In this document: in pieces, positions 12,069 through 22,911 of the stretch
Layout of the letters: each line of letters begins with the position of its first letter
How positions within the stretch are numbered: position 1 is the first letter of the stretch
Assembly (NCBI GenBank): GCA_020726505.1
Contig: JAHLEZ010000008.1
Span: 2,108,001-2,172,000, forward strand
Direction: 5' to 3'
DNA length: 64,000 nt
From: Leptodontidium sp. MPI-SDFR-AT-0119
Taxonomy: Eukaryota; Ascomycota; Leotiomycetes; Helotiales; Leptodontidiaceae
Notes under the pieces: generated by a model
Told to the model about the DNA's origin: nothing
What the model saw: the letters and a program-made list of their open reading frames with translations, nothing else
Database searches by the model: none
Made by a program: the position numbers and the translations under genes

Positions 12069-13289
12069 GCATTCCGTCAACATACAAAAAAGTGTTTTCA
12101 GAAGCATCCTAATCTCTGCGCATAGACTGGTGGGCTTATCTTGCATTTGCGGCGGGGCCTTTTTCAAAAACGTGTCTTAAAAGTTCCTTCCCTTTCTGTT
12201 ACATACCATGATACCTCGCGCTCGACCCAATAGACCAGATTTCTTTTTCTCGTTTGCTCCGCATATTTCGGAAGGTGTGCGGGAGAAAGGTTGTTTTTTG
12301 CTGCATTTTCTTTTGGCTCATGGGATTTGACTTTCGGGGACGGTATCGACCGGCTCAGGGGGCAACAACTAAAAGCTTTTGTGACAATAGTTCTCCTTTT
12401 CTTTTGCTCTTTATGCCTGATCTTCTCCCGCTCCCGACTTGCGAGGAGATTCATGCATGCGCGTTTTCTGCATTTTGCGTCGGTACTTTGCTGCGCGAGC
12501 CGGATTTGTCCCCTTTTGCAGATGAGGAAGGACCTGGGATCGTTAGGCCTGCGCTGCGTTCGTCTTTTTTCACTTTTTCTGATGGCCTTGGCTGGCTGGT
12601 ATTGTAATCTTGAGGTGGGAGGGGAAGCGGGGTCGGACTGTTCCATGCTGGGGATGATAGAAGGAGAGAGAGAGAAGCATGATGGGGAAGGTTCGCTTGT
12701 GGAGGGGCCATACACTGTACAATATTTAATTCGAGCCAGGCCAGCCAGCTGCAGTACAATCAAACTTCAAAAAAAAAACTTATGTGTGTCTACCATATCG
12801 ACGTGATGACTTGTGAAGTGACCTTAAAGGAGGGGTTGAGGCGGACTTGTATTTGAGAGATAGTGTGGAGAGGCCCTTTCTTTCAAGCGTGCCCTGCAAG
12901 TGCCTGGGGAAGTTCAGCTAAGCACTTCCAGATTTTATTATATTTTCTTGTGAGGCGATAAGCAGCTACCTTTGTAGCTTGTTATAAAGCTCGTCTGGCC
13001 CCAAAGATCTCTTCCTCAGTTCCAGAATCACAACCTTATATCCTTTGCTCGCCTCAAGATTCTCACCACTTCGTTTAGATTTTTACAACTTGAATCATCT
13101 CATATATTTGTGGAAAATGATCTGCTCGCCGTCATATCATCCCGATACGCCAATTCTCAAGTGATGACGCCCATCTCCTCAAGCCCAACCAGAGAAGCGC
13201 TGTCTCAAACTTCCTCAAAAAAAGAAAAAGCTTTGGCTGTCCACTTCCTCCCTTCTCAAAAACAGGGTAAACACCAGCTCATCCGGTAC
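12069..13289. other. Intergenic between convergent genes
   Basis: Downstream region of eIF4G and of the minus-strand DUF1772 gene, so two 3' ends meet here. It contains T-rich runs in the first 400 bp and an A-run near 12768-12778. Frames at 12254-12806 plus and 12164-12763 minus overlap each other and carry no known motif. No gene supported. Confidence 0.6.
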
Positions 13290-13919
13290 TCACTTCAAAG
13301 CAGCATACAATCCCACCCAACCACCCACCAACGGAATCACAGCCCTAACATAATTCATCCAACTCCACCTCCCCAAATCCCTCTCCGCGTCTCTCTGAAA
13401 CCGCCCACTCCCACTTCCACTCTCACTTCCCTCGTCCTTCCCCTCCCTTGCGACCTTAGCCATCCTCATCAGCGCATTGTTAGTCGGTCTCATAGCCCCC
13501 ACGGTCCAAATAACAGTCCCTAGCGTCAGCGCTCCTGCCGTGGCGTAGAGTTGTGTCGTCTCTGTGCTTTGGGAGGTGTATGAAGTGTAGAACCAGGAGA
13601 GTGCTGAGATGGCGGAGAGGGGTGGGGAGATGAGTTTCCCGAGGTCGTAGACCACGAGCCATTGCTGGAGGCGCAGGGGGAGGGGGGCTAAAGCTGCTGC
13701 TGGGAGGGCTTGCGGGGGGTTAGTATTTATGATATTGGTTATGAGGGAAGGTCTGGGATGAGGGAGTTTGTTTTGGAGTTGGAGTTGGAATTGGATTTGA
13801 GATTAATGAGAGGGTTTGAGAGGGTGGGATTTACTGTAATAGGAGGCGCTGAATGCGAAGCCGGAGAGGAAGAGACTGCCTGAGAGTCCTATGAGGCGGG
13901 GGATGAACTGTTCAGACAT
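13290..13919 (-). CDS. DUF1772 (anthrone-oxygenase-like) membrane protein
   Basis: Two exons, 13835-13919 and 13290-13699, joined in phase 1, give 164 residues, the usual size for this family. The N-terminus (MSEQFIPRLIGLSGSLFLSG) holds the first hydrophobic segment. Then follow LQQWLVVYDLGKLISPPLSA, a second helix ending in WFYTSY, a third in YATAGALTLGTVIWTVGAM, the family hallmark RPTNNALMRMAK, and a last helix near the C-terminus. The pattern of four helices with a Pro-Thr-Asn-Asn motif after helix 3 is characteristic of DUF1772. Some members oxidise anthrones in polyketide pathways; most are uncharacterised. No polyketide genes are nearby, so a biosynthetic role is not supported here. 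Confidence 0.8.
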
Positions 13920-14831
13920 GGTGGGTGGAATCGTGTTTCTGGCGCTGGATGGATGATGAAATGGTTTGAGATGATTTGCGTTGGATGAGCAACTTCCACT
14001 AAATCGATAGCTTTCTTTCTTCCGTTCTTGTCTTTAGTTTGGATTGAGAAGAGGAAGAGACTTCCCCTCGAAAACAGCGGAACTCGCGGTATTAATGCTT
14101 CTTCATGAATAGGCGCTTCGCTCTGCTTAAGGTTGCCATGATAAGCTGTACATGACGTGGCTTGAGCTGGTCTAGATCTTTTCATGCCGGCTAAAGGCGA
14201 GTCCGAGTCTGATTTCAAACAGCTGAGATTTGAATATGATGAGGTTAACCCGACGCTGAATACAGATAGGAAGAATTGGATATACCATATGGCGTAACTT
14301 CAATTCAATCGAACTGCTTTTTACGGCGTTTGTGAAATAGCGACTCCGACTCAGGTTGTTTTGATGTATTTTGTTTCTTGGCTTGGGAGGTGGATTTCGG
14401 TCTCGGATTCGCTTAAACTATCCCTGTGTCAGAGGGATAATAACGAACAATTCAAGTACCCGTTAGCGCCTGATGGTAAGATGCTACTGTTCTGCAAGGG
14501 CTGTGAAGTTTATTATGGCTTATTTTGGGTTTGGACTTGTCTAAGCTTGTCATGGTTAGTTTTGAGTTAATATCAGGCTTGGAGGACTTGGTCAAGAACA
14601 TTGACTCTCCATAAGTCGCGACGAGCATTTCGAAATTATGAGGTACGAAGTAGGGATTGAAGGTCCAGTTAGGTAAATAGTTCAGATTCTTCAAATGAAT
14701 CGACGCTAGGAGTGAATTTAATTCTTACTTTGTATTTTTCTAAATTTGCTGCTCATGTGGATTGTTTTTGTTTCTCAATTTAGCTTTTCGTGAAAGAGTT
14801 CTGGAGACAGAAAGTACACCCTTCATTCTTG
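13920..14831. other. Intergenic between two minus-strand genes
   Basis: Promoter region of the DUF1772 gene (right of 13919) and downstream region of the next minus-strand gene. Frames here (13889-14218 minus, 14361-14570 plus) are short and unremarkable. Nothing further seen. Confidence 0.55.
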
Positions 14832-16005
14832 CTACTCAGGCCGCGTAACAACCTTCCTAATCTCCTCTGCCATAGCCTTGAATCTCCAACTATCAATTTC
14901 AGAAACGGGGTTATATACTCCCACCCGATTCCAGAAAGTCTCAGATGTCAACTCAAAGCTCCGCAGACCTTTCAGAGCTCTCCAATTCTTTGAGGACTCG
15001 ATTTTGACGCAGAGATCCTCCTTCAGACAGCCGCATTTACTGTAGAGTATGATTGAGAGGTGTTTCAGACTTTTTGCGGTAGCCAGTACATTGGTGATCT
15101 TCTTGGGGATCGTTCGCGAGCTCCTGGTTAGTTGGATGGTTAGGGTGATGCGGGTGATTGAGGAGACGTGAAATGCTAATATTATATCGTCAGTGGGTCT
15201 GCCTTGCTAGATTTTGCGGGATTGTATTGAAAATTTCAGGGATGTGAATGCAAAAGAGGACGCACGATTGATTCTACTCAAGTAATTGCTCATGAGCAGA
15301 CCGCTCCTGAAGTAGAACTCGCCCACCCTATAGAGAAGAGCTCCACCAACAACTTCCACATAAATTTTGCGACAAACAAGAGAGACGGACAGGTACATCT
15401 TCATCGGACTAGAGTGGCGGGTACGAGTAATGCCTCGAGCGCGATCCAGTGTAACTACGCCATCGATGGTATTGGCGAATCCCTTGCCACACTTCTGAGG
15501 AGACAGTATGAGGTCATAGGAACGGAATAGTATCTCGAAGATGCGAGTTCGAGTTTCGAGAGGGGCTTTGAGGAGGGGCGTGTCTTGGGGTCTGATTTCG
15601 AGAGACCAGGCTTTTGACTGTTTTCAATCAGCACATGTCAACATCCAACAATAGGCCGAAAAGATAGCTTTCAGTCCCGAGATGGCAGGATATATGCCTA
15701 CTCACATGGATACCAGTCTCTGGTGCAACAACTTCGACTTTTTGGACCCTCTTACCCATCCCATTGTCGACACTGCTCTTGATCTATTCCAATTCAGTCA
15801 GCTTCGTCCCGTCCATTTTCAACCAGAAAGAAGTGGAGTGGAAGAGAAGGGAAGTACATACCTCGAAAGCATCAAATGCAGGTCTTTTTTGTGAGTAAAA
15901 TCCCCGCTTTGGTACGCTGAGCATGAACCGCCTCTTCTTTCTCTTGATTCTGGTTGTAGAAGCAGTGCTTGCTCGAGCGGCTACCGGGGCGGGCCTCTTC
16001 TTCAT
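14832..16005 (-). CDS. Second 2EXR/F-box-like protein, four exons
   Basis: Best model: 15862-16005, 15706-15783, 15266-15617 and 14832-15202, giving 314 residues. It starts MKKRPAPVAARAS, a basic N-terminus with RIKRKKRR that could be a nuclear signal. After the second intron SKAWSLEIRP and LLKAPLETRTRIFEILF resemble the 2EXR entry helix. It is followed by SVSLVCRKIYVEVVGGALLY (the 'vCr.iy.E....ly' block) and FYFRS. The last exon (ILAFHVSSITRITLTIQLTR to the stop) looks like the conserved strand region. The third intron is awkward: donor GTGCGT is fine, but the only acceptor that keeps the frame is AAG at 15203-15205, while the better TAG or CAG sites give stops. The gene may be slightly mis-modelled, or decayed at that junction. 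Function unknown. Confidence 0.6.
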
Positions 16006-16678
16006 TGTGAGAGAGGAGGGTATGTGGTTTGTGTGAGGGTGTGGGTGAGGGCGAGGGCGAGGCTCGTAGAGTGGAAAGAGAGTAGATTGCTTGGGGATGA
16101 GAATTGTGGTGGTGTTGCAGGCAGACGTGAGGCTGAGCTCGAGGCTGCAGGCAGATGGCAGGGGCGAGGGGCCTTGATTCTCGGTTGCTGTGTTTGCCAA
16201 GTTTGAGCAACTGAAGTGGATGAATAGTCTAAAGAGATTATAAGTATTTGGTCTGGATACCGTGTTGGCTTGTATGCCGTGCGTAGATTCGAGAGTTTGA
16301 GTTGACGTTAGGATTTCTGTTTGCATCCCATCTTCAAACCCACTAGAACATAACATTCTGAGGCAACTTACGGCTTCTTGCATCTCAAAGCCTGGACGGG
16401 GGGGAGGGTACATACTGACCTGAAACTGTTTTAGGTAGGCATCACACCTTCACAATAGCCAAGATCGCACAGAGAAGTTCTAGAAATTATTTTGCATTTG
16501 ACATCATATCTCTGTCGGGTATTGGTTCATAAGCCACCCATCTGTAATGACTCCCCGGGTCTTCCCAACGCCAACGCTAAATGCAGATGATTTGCTCTAT
16601 GTAGAGGCAAGGAAGGCCTCCTACCAAGTCGAATCTCGTATCATGACCTTCCACAAGCAATCGCCATCATCCACCACC
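16006..16678. other. Intergenic between two minus-strand genes
   Basis: Leader and promoter of the second 2EXR-like gene plus the short 3' region of RAD26. The minus-strand frame of the 2EXR-like gene stays open upstream to 16413, but that extension is Pro/His-rich and unlike a domain, so it is more likely leader. Nothing else supported. Confidence 0.5.
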
Positions 16679-19600
16679 CTATCTAAACTCCTCCTTCAAG
16701 ACCCATCTACCTCTCATTCGCAAGTTGTTGCCTTGCTCAAGATAGGCAATCTCTCCAAGCATGTGCTTGAATTGAGCTGACTGCTGATCTGTTTTGCACA
16801 TGCGACTGAAGTGATTGACTAAAGACTGGCTGGGAACCGAACCACCATGTCTTCGGATGAAGTCACGGATCAACTTCATGAAGTCTCTAGCAGGACGCGG
16901 TCCCTCGGCAGCACCAGGAGTACCCGATCTAGAGCTACTAGCACTTCCAGCAGCAGAGATACCCTGTCTGTTCGCAAGGTTGGAAAGCACAGCGGCCGAA
17001 GAAGAGCCTCTAGCACCTCGACGATTGTTCACTGGTCGTCCGGCAGACCCATACTCGCCAGTCCAGGTCACGGTGCCGGGCTCGATGCTTTGTGCGGCAT
17101 GGCCGGCTATGCGGAGAGCGGCAGCGGCATCAGCTGCGACCCTCCTAGCTTCTCGTTCGATCATGCCGCGGTCGGCTGTGATCCTTCGCTTTCCATTGAT
17201 GATCTCATCGTGCTCTAGAGCGCTGTGAACACCAGAGCGAGCGAAGATACCTTCCATAAGTCTGGCTTCATCGGAAGATGGCTTTTCTTCTTCGGGATCT
17301 CCACGGAAGGCTTCAAGACTGGCAACACCTGTGAGGTTGCGAACATCACTATCGGTATCTCCTTGTCCTGAATCAGCAGCTTGAGTAACGTCTTGAGAAA
17401 TGACATCATTCTGAACGGCGGTAGCTGATCCTGTTCCTTGTACAGCGAGATTGTCTTCCAAAGCAGCTGGCTCGGGCTTCTTGCTGAATTTGACTTCTGT
17501 GCCCTTGAACATCTCGCCGGTTTCTGTAGTGCCATCATCCGTGCCACCGAGTGTGAAGAGATCGTAGAGGTCTTTCATTTGGAATGTTTGTCGCTGGGTA
17601 GGGTCCTTCAAGATCTTGTTGGTCAAGAACTGCTTGAAGATCTGACGATGGTAGATTTTTTCCTCAATAGTACCTGCGGTCATGAGACGGTAGATAGTAA
17701 CCTCTTTCTTCTGACCCAAACGCCAGGCGCGCTCTCGAGCTTGGATATCCGTGGATGGATTCCAATCAGGATCGAAGATGATGACCCGATTTGCTCCGGT
17801 GAGATTGACACCTAGACCTCCAACCTTTGTGGTGAGCAAGAAGACGTGGAGATCAGGATCGTTGTTGAAGCGGTCAACAAGAATTTGCCTATCCTTGATA
17901 GGGGTACCTCCATCCATACGAAGATAGTTGAAACCGTCGAGTCCTTTGATAAATTCCTCAATGATGTCCAGCATCTGTATACCCTGGCTGAAGAGAAGTG
18001 TCTTGTGTCCAAATCCCTTCCACATCTCAAGAAGAGCTTTGACCACTTGCATTTTTCCAGATTTGTTTGCACTGCCCCACTTGTAACCTGGCTTGCCTTC
18101 CAATTTAGGATCAAGGAGATCTGGATGGTTGCAGATCTTTCGTAAGGTAGTAATTCCGGAAAATGTCTGGCGTGTTCCATTCACGATCGAATTCATTTCT
18201 TCAGATGACAAGAACATCTCATAAGCATCTCGTTGAGGCTTTGTAAGCTTGCAAAACAGAACCTGCTCACTCTTCTTTGGCAAGTCAGATGCGACATCAA
18301 CCTTTAGTCTTTGCAGGAGATAGGGACTGATAGCGGCCTTCAAGGTCTCTGCGCATTTGGTGGCTGTCAGGATCTGCAAGTTGGTAGCATTGGCGTAGCC
18401 ACCAAGTTTGATGGGTACTTCAAAGGCTTGTCGGAAATTGACAAGTGTTCCTAGTCTCATGGGGAAGACGAAGTCGAAGAGCGACCACAGCTCAATCAGA
18501 TTATTCTGCATTGGGGTACCCGAGAGGATGACTCGATTGGGTGTGCGAAGCTCCTTACAGTGGATGGTGATAGCGGTGTTCGGATTGCGAATCTTGTGAC
18601 CTTCGTCCAGCACAACGTAATCCCAATCGACTGGAATAAGATCATCTGCATAGGTTTGAAGGCCAGCATATGTCGTAACAAGGACGTGTCCATGTTGCAC
18701 GACTCGATCCACAATCTTCTTGGTAACCTTTGAAGATTTGGGTCTCGAGCCACCGCGGCCGTACAGCTCCTCGACTTCTTCGTAGCGACTCTCACTGCCA
18801 ACATTCATCATACCGCTTCCTGAGCTGTGGAGGATCGACACTCGAAGAGGGGGCCACCACCGATGAAACTCGTTGACCCATTGTCGCAGAACAGTGGCAG
18901 GAGCGACGACAATGATGGGCTTCGTAAGCTTCTTGCTGTAGTGCAAGCCAGCCAGGAATGAAATGATTTGGATAGTTTTGCCGAGTCCCATCTCGTCACC
19001 AATAATGCCACCGACCTGTTGAGCGTAGAGTTCTCCTAGCCATTGCACGCCCGTCTTTTGGTAGTCAAATAGAGCTGGGTAGATATCTCCTGGGAGTTTG
19101 ATACCGTTCTCGAATTGGTGATCAGGAGCATCTGGACAAGGCTTGAACCATTCCTCTTCGTCGTTGTCGGCGACCTGCTCTACATCTGAGTCCCGATCTA
19201 ACTTGCCACGTCTTGCTGCGCTTCTTTTCTCGACCCATCTCTTCAGACGAGCCTGATACATGCGCTCATTTCCATCGTCGATAGCGGAAAGGTCAACTTT
19301 CTCCTCTGCCTTTGACTTTCCAGCGCGTCGCTTCTTCGTCTCCCGATGTGCGATAGCATCTGAATCATCCTCTTCAAACTCGTCCAGATCACCGCTTGAA
19401 ACCTCTGGTGTGAAATCGCCTTCCTCATCCAAAGTCGACTTTCGGACGCGTGGAGTAGAGACACTAGAACCATTGTTCAACTTCTTCTTCTTGCGGGGGC
19501 GAAGACCGAACTCTTCTTCGACAACTGCAGGTGCTTCAGCATCAGCGAAGCCTGGTAGTCGGAGATTCTGGTGGGATCTGTGTTCTGCATCTAAATCTTG

Positions 19601-20296
19601 CTCTTGGTTCGCAGCTTCTGCCTCTTCCTCGGCTTCCATCAACACCGAAGTTAAATTTGTCTCGATTGCGTCGGACTCTCGACCTGCTATGCGCGAGAAT
19701 GGAGTGATCTTGCCGGTACGAATGAGAAAGTCTCGTTGACTCTCATTCGGCATCCGCTTGTTGCCCACCGAGTCTTCATTCTCCGCCCCATCGTGTATGT
19801 GTCGCTCATTGATACGGCTTTGGATATCGGATATGTCCTTTTTGAGAGCCGCAATATCGGCATTGAGTTGTGCAACTTCCTCCAGGCACCGCTTGCGCAT
19901 CAATGGGTTGTTCGCGAGGCTTTGCAGACGTTGCATCTTTCTCCGCTTCTCACCCTCGAGCTTCTCAATATTGCCATTGGCCTTGCATATTCTCTTTTCG
20001 TCCCGCTCATCTTCTTGCTCAATCATCACCAAGTTCGCCTGGTTTGTGATGTCTCTCTCCAGCTCCCCTTGATCCCGAACATCCTCCGTCAATCCTTTGA
20101 GCGCCGTAGCCTCGTCCATAGCGACCACTGTATCGGCAGGTTGCACTTGGTTCTCGACAGCCTCATCTGCGAGCGCAGCTGCAGCTTCGGCGGTTGTAGT
20201 GGTGGTTGTAGAGTGTAGCTGGTCGTTGCTTTCAAGTGTCTCGGGAGGGCCAGACACTGACTCTGGGCCTTCTGTGGTGCGGACTAAAGGATCCAT
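16679..20296 (-). CDS. RAD26: RAD26/CSB, SNF2-family transcription-coupled repair ATPase
   Basis: Uninterrupted frame of 1205 residues starting MDPLVRTTEGPES. RAD26 (human ERCC6/CSB) binds stalled RNA polymerase II and starts transcription-coupled nucleotide excision repair in the nucleus. Residues 1-250 are acidic and contain a coiled coil; a basic patch RPRKKKKLN follows. The SNF2 ATPase has the P-loop GDEMGLGKT near residue 434, the DEGH box near 562 and LSGTPMQNNLIELWSLFDFV just after. The second RecA lobe has LLFSQGIQMLDIIEEF, LRMDGGTPIKDRQ and the arginine-finger block ARERAWRLGQKK near 855. The segment EEKIYHRQIFKQFLTNKIL is typical of RAD26/CSB. The C-terminus (DFIRRHGGSVPSQSLVNHF) resembles the winged-helix end of fungal homologues. 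Length fits the family (yeast 1085, human 1493). Confidence 0.95.
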   Translation of the reverse strand: MDPLVRTTEGPESVSGPPETLESNDQLHSTTTTTTAEAAAALADEAVENQVQPADTVVAMDEATALKGLTEDVRDQGELERDITNQANLVMIEQEDERDEKRICKANGNIEKLEGEKRRKMQRLQSLANNPLMRKRCLEEVAQLNADIAALKKDISDIQSRINERHIHDGAENEDSVGNKRMPNESQRDFLIRTGKITPFSRIAGRESDAIETNLTSVLMEAEEEAEAANQEQDLDAEHRSHQNLRLPGFADAEAPAVVEEEFGLRPRKKKKLNNGSSVSTPRVRKSTLDEEGDFTPEVSSGDLDEFEEDDSDAIAHRETKKRRAGKSKAEEKVDLSAIDDGNERMYQARLKRWVEKRSAARRGKLDRDSDVEQVADNDEEEWFKPCPDAPDHQFENGIKLPGDIYPALFDYQKTGVQWLGELYAQQVGGIIGDEMGLGKTIQIISFLAGLHYSKKLTKPIIVVAPATVLRQWVNEFHRWWPPLRVSILHSSGSGMMNVGSESRYEEVEELYGRGGSRPKSSKVTKKIVDRVVQHGHVLVTTYAGLQTYADDLIPVDWDYVVLDEGHKIRNPNTAITIHCKELRTPNRVILSGTPMQNNLIELWSLFDFVFPMRLGTLVNFRQAFEVPIKLGGYANATNLQILTATKCAETLKAAISPYLLQRLKVDVASDLPKKSEQVLFCKLTKPQRDAYEMFLSSEEMNSIVNGTRQTFSGITTLRKICNHPDLLDPKLEGKPGYKWGSANKSGKMQVVKALLEMWKGFGHKTLLFSQGIQMLDIIEEFIKGLDGFNYLRMDGGTPIKDRQILVDRFNNDPDLHVFLLTTKVGGLGVNLTGANRVIIFDPDWNPSTDIQARERAWRLGQKKEVTIYRLMTAGTIEEKIYHRQIFKQFLTNKILKDPTQRQTFQMKDLYDLFTLGGTDDGTTETGEMFKGTEVKFSKKPEPAALEDNLAVQGTGSATAVQNDVISQDVTQAADSGQGDTDSDVRNLTGVASLEAFRGDPEEEKPSSDEARLMEGIFARSGVHSALEHDEIINGKRRITADRGMIEREARRVAADAAAALRIAGHAAQSIEPGTVTWTGEYGSAGRPVNNRRGARGSSSAAVLSNLANRQGISAAGSASSSRSGTPGAAEGPRPARDFMKLIRDFIRRHGGSVPSQSLVNHFSRMCKTDQQSAQFKHMLGEIAYLEQGNNLRMRGRWVLKEEFR

Positions 20297-22911
20297 CTTG
20301 ATGTATTGTACTTGAAGACTGTGAAATAGAGGTTGTAATTTTCGAGTTGCGGAAGGGGGAAAGGAATTAAATTTGATCTGCCATGAAGGTGAAGTAAATC
20401 CCAGGCACCAGAGGCCAAAGGTGAACTTCAAGTGCAAACTTGTAGGAAAGCGTCAGATGCGCGCAAAGGCCAGCGACCAGCAGATTGGAAATTCAGAGCA
20501 AACTCCCGCCTGCGACTATGGCCTTGGAGTCCTCGCAGAAAGAAGAGAAGGAAAATAGTTCACAGTGGAAACAAAATTGTCGATTCGAGGTGGCAAGTGC
20601 AGACCGGATGCGTCATTGAGAGGCCTGCAGCCTTGACAGATTGCCCCGCAAAATAGCGCGTCTCGCTTCGCGCACTCTTTCAGCCTCGTTTCTCGACTTC
20701 ACAACAAATGACAAGAACTGTCAAAAATTTACTAATGAAGTCTGTAAACTATGGAACTGAAGAATGCGATATTAACAGGTTTACTTACCTTGATGTTGAA
20801 TGGGTTCTTAGCACTTGATCTTGTATTTTCTCAGCTAGGATTATCATGATGAACGTATCATTCTGTCAAACCTTCGGAACCTATCACCACAGAGTAGCCA
20901 GCCCAAAATGGCTGCTGCCATCTGAAAGCACCCAAAAAACACCATGGAGACTGACATAACTTATTGGCTTTGTCATAGTGGTGTTGGAAATAATTCAAGT
21001 TTCAATGGGTTTGCGGTGCCAATTTATGCGGAGTGGCAATCTAGACGGGTACCGATCGACTTCCTAGATCACAAAAAAATGAATCATATAATCTTGAATA
21101 GGCTCTAGATGCCGTGTACTATGAGCCATCGACACAAGAGAAGAAAGCTACCTGGAATCTTATAACACTTGCCTTACTTAGGTACGCACTCTTCAAGCCC
21201 ACACCACACGTCAGCTAGATTCCGAAGTAGCAAAGAAGCGGCTCAACTGTCTGAGTTCCATTTCTCATTAGTAGAAACTCTTCAATTCCTAAGAAGGTAA
21301 GAGTCAAAAGAAAAGTCCTATCTTGCAGGGGCTGCTAGCTGTTAATGATTAGGTACTTTTTATATTTAACTAGGCTTACTTTGAACACGAATGTCTCTTG
21401 AGTCTAACAACAAGGCAAATCCTACAAAGCTTACAAAGTCAAAATCCCTACGTATCCCCCAAACTAATCATTGTCATAATATCTTAGACCAAGCGTCTTC
21501 CAAACAGCCATCTTTACATTTCAATAAGTGGAAATTGGGTTCTTTCACGAGCGGGCGGGCGGATGCCAAGACTCAGCCCATATCTGAATCGTCATACTTT
21601 TCTTGGAAACTATCAAATTACGGTACTCGGCTCGTAATTTTCAGTCCGGAGTTTTCTACTTCTAGTGCCATGGATACGATATATTACGTTGCGATATGGA
21701 AACATCCAATATTCCCGAGATGCCAAGGTGACACAAAGAAGGTACTGACTGACATGGATATGCAATGCAACAAACGCTATTTTGAGCATGTGAAAACAGA
21801 CTAAAGTCCCTGAGGACCAACTTTCTGTGAACATATCATAATAATAACCAAACAAGATCACCGCACTGTAATCATGGTAGTCCCACTTGAGAGAAAAGTC
21901 TAGATGTACGCGGCCAGTTGAAGAACCTCGGGATGCAGGCCGACTTGGGAGCAGGCCGAAAAGTCAAGCTGAAACTCATAATTATTCCAATCCGAGAAGC
22001 ATATCCACTTTTGCAGGCGCCTGAGACCCTGGCACTGCCAGGAAGCAAATGTAAGCCCAAGTCCTTGTCTGTCTTAACCCCCAACGCAGCCCAGCCCAGC
22101 CTAACGAGGACCAAAGCCATCAAATCAGCTTTCTTTCGAAGCGCCCTCAGACGCACGAGATTAAGTTGCCTTTCTGTAGAGAAGGCAAACGGCGCGCACA
22201 TAGCAAAGGGCGATAGTGATAGGATAGAATAGGACAGGATAGGACACAATAGAACAGGATAGGTAGTCGATCGTCCGAAGAGTGTCTTTGTTCTCGCCCG
22301 GCTTGCTATGTTATTTGCTGCTGAAAACTCGCCGCAGTGCATTGTATTATATGTGTTTCGCAGTTATTTGCTCAGTTAGGGTCGGTCATCGGGATTGCCC
22401 TCCTCTTCTGCCCTCCTCTGCTCTCTTCTCCTTCTCCAGCAAGAGTTCTCCAGCAAGAGTTGACCAGCAGTGATTCACCCAGCACGCTAACCCAACACGA
22501 GAGCAGCCCCAGCCCAGCACCAGCAGCAACGCAGCTCCTCCAGCGACCCGCGAACCCCCAGCCTTCAACTCTCTTCAACTCTCACTTAACCACCTCCCCA
22601 TCCGTACGCTTCGAGGCCACCCCGTCCGTCGACCACGAATCTTCCTCGACCCGCCATGAATCGTTGACACGCAGCTGGATTTCTACGGGCTGCATCTGCC
22701 TGCCTCTGCTGAGAGGCTTTCCTTCTTCCTGCGACGCGTTCTCGGTTCACTGGTCGCCCGCACAGCAATCATCCTCATCGCATCATACCTATCTCATCAC
22801 CGGTGCGACGCTTGTGCTCCCTAGGTAGCTTTGCAGACAGCAGCCCTGTCTTGCATCTGGCACCTCGCCCACGATACCTCCAGCGACATCCTCCGCGACG
22901 TCTGATTCAGC
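20297..22911. other. Divergent intergenic region between RAD26 and YAK1
   Basis: 2.6 kb holding two promoters. The stretch near 20700-21400 is AT-rich and carries no gene. Frames at 21391-21804 plus and 21872-22342 minus lack motifs. From about 22370 the sequence is C/T-rich with CAG-rich patches and several ATGs (a 163-codon frame begins at 22337), which fits a long YAK1 leader. A 10-bp imperfect tandem repeat lies at 22221-22264. Confidence 0.5.
22221..22264 (+). repeat. Imperfect 10-bp tandem repeat
   Basis: Four consecutive 10-mers in exact register (AGGATAGAAT, AGGACAGGAT, AGGACACAAT, AGAACAGGAT) followed by a partial AGGT, with GATAGTGAT just before. They share AGRAYAVRAT. The array lies about 650 bp upstream of the YAK1 start codon, so it may be in the promoter or distal leader. 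Confidence 0.7.

Noticed and set aside
21391..21804. 137-codon plus-strand frame between RAD26 and YAK1
   Set aside because: No recognisable domain, composition like non-coding DNA, and no splice signals extending it.
22337..22828. 163-codon frame just before YAK1
   Set aside because: Ser/Pro/Gln-rich translation of C/T- and CAG-rich leader sequence; ends shortly before the YAK1 start. Best read as 5' leader, possibly an upstream ORF.
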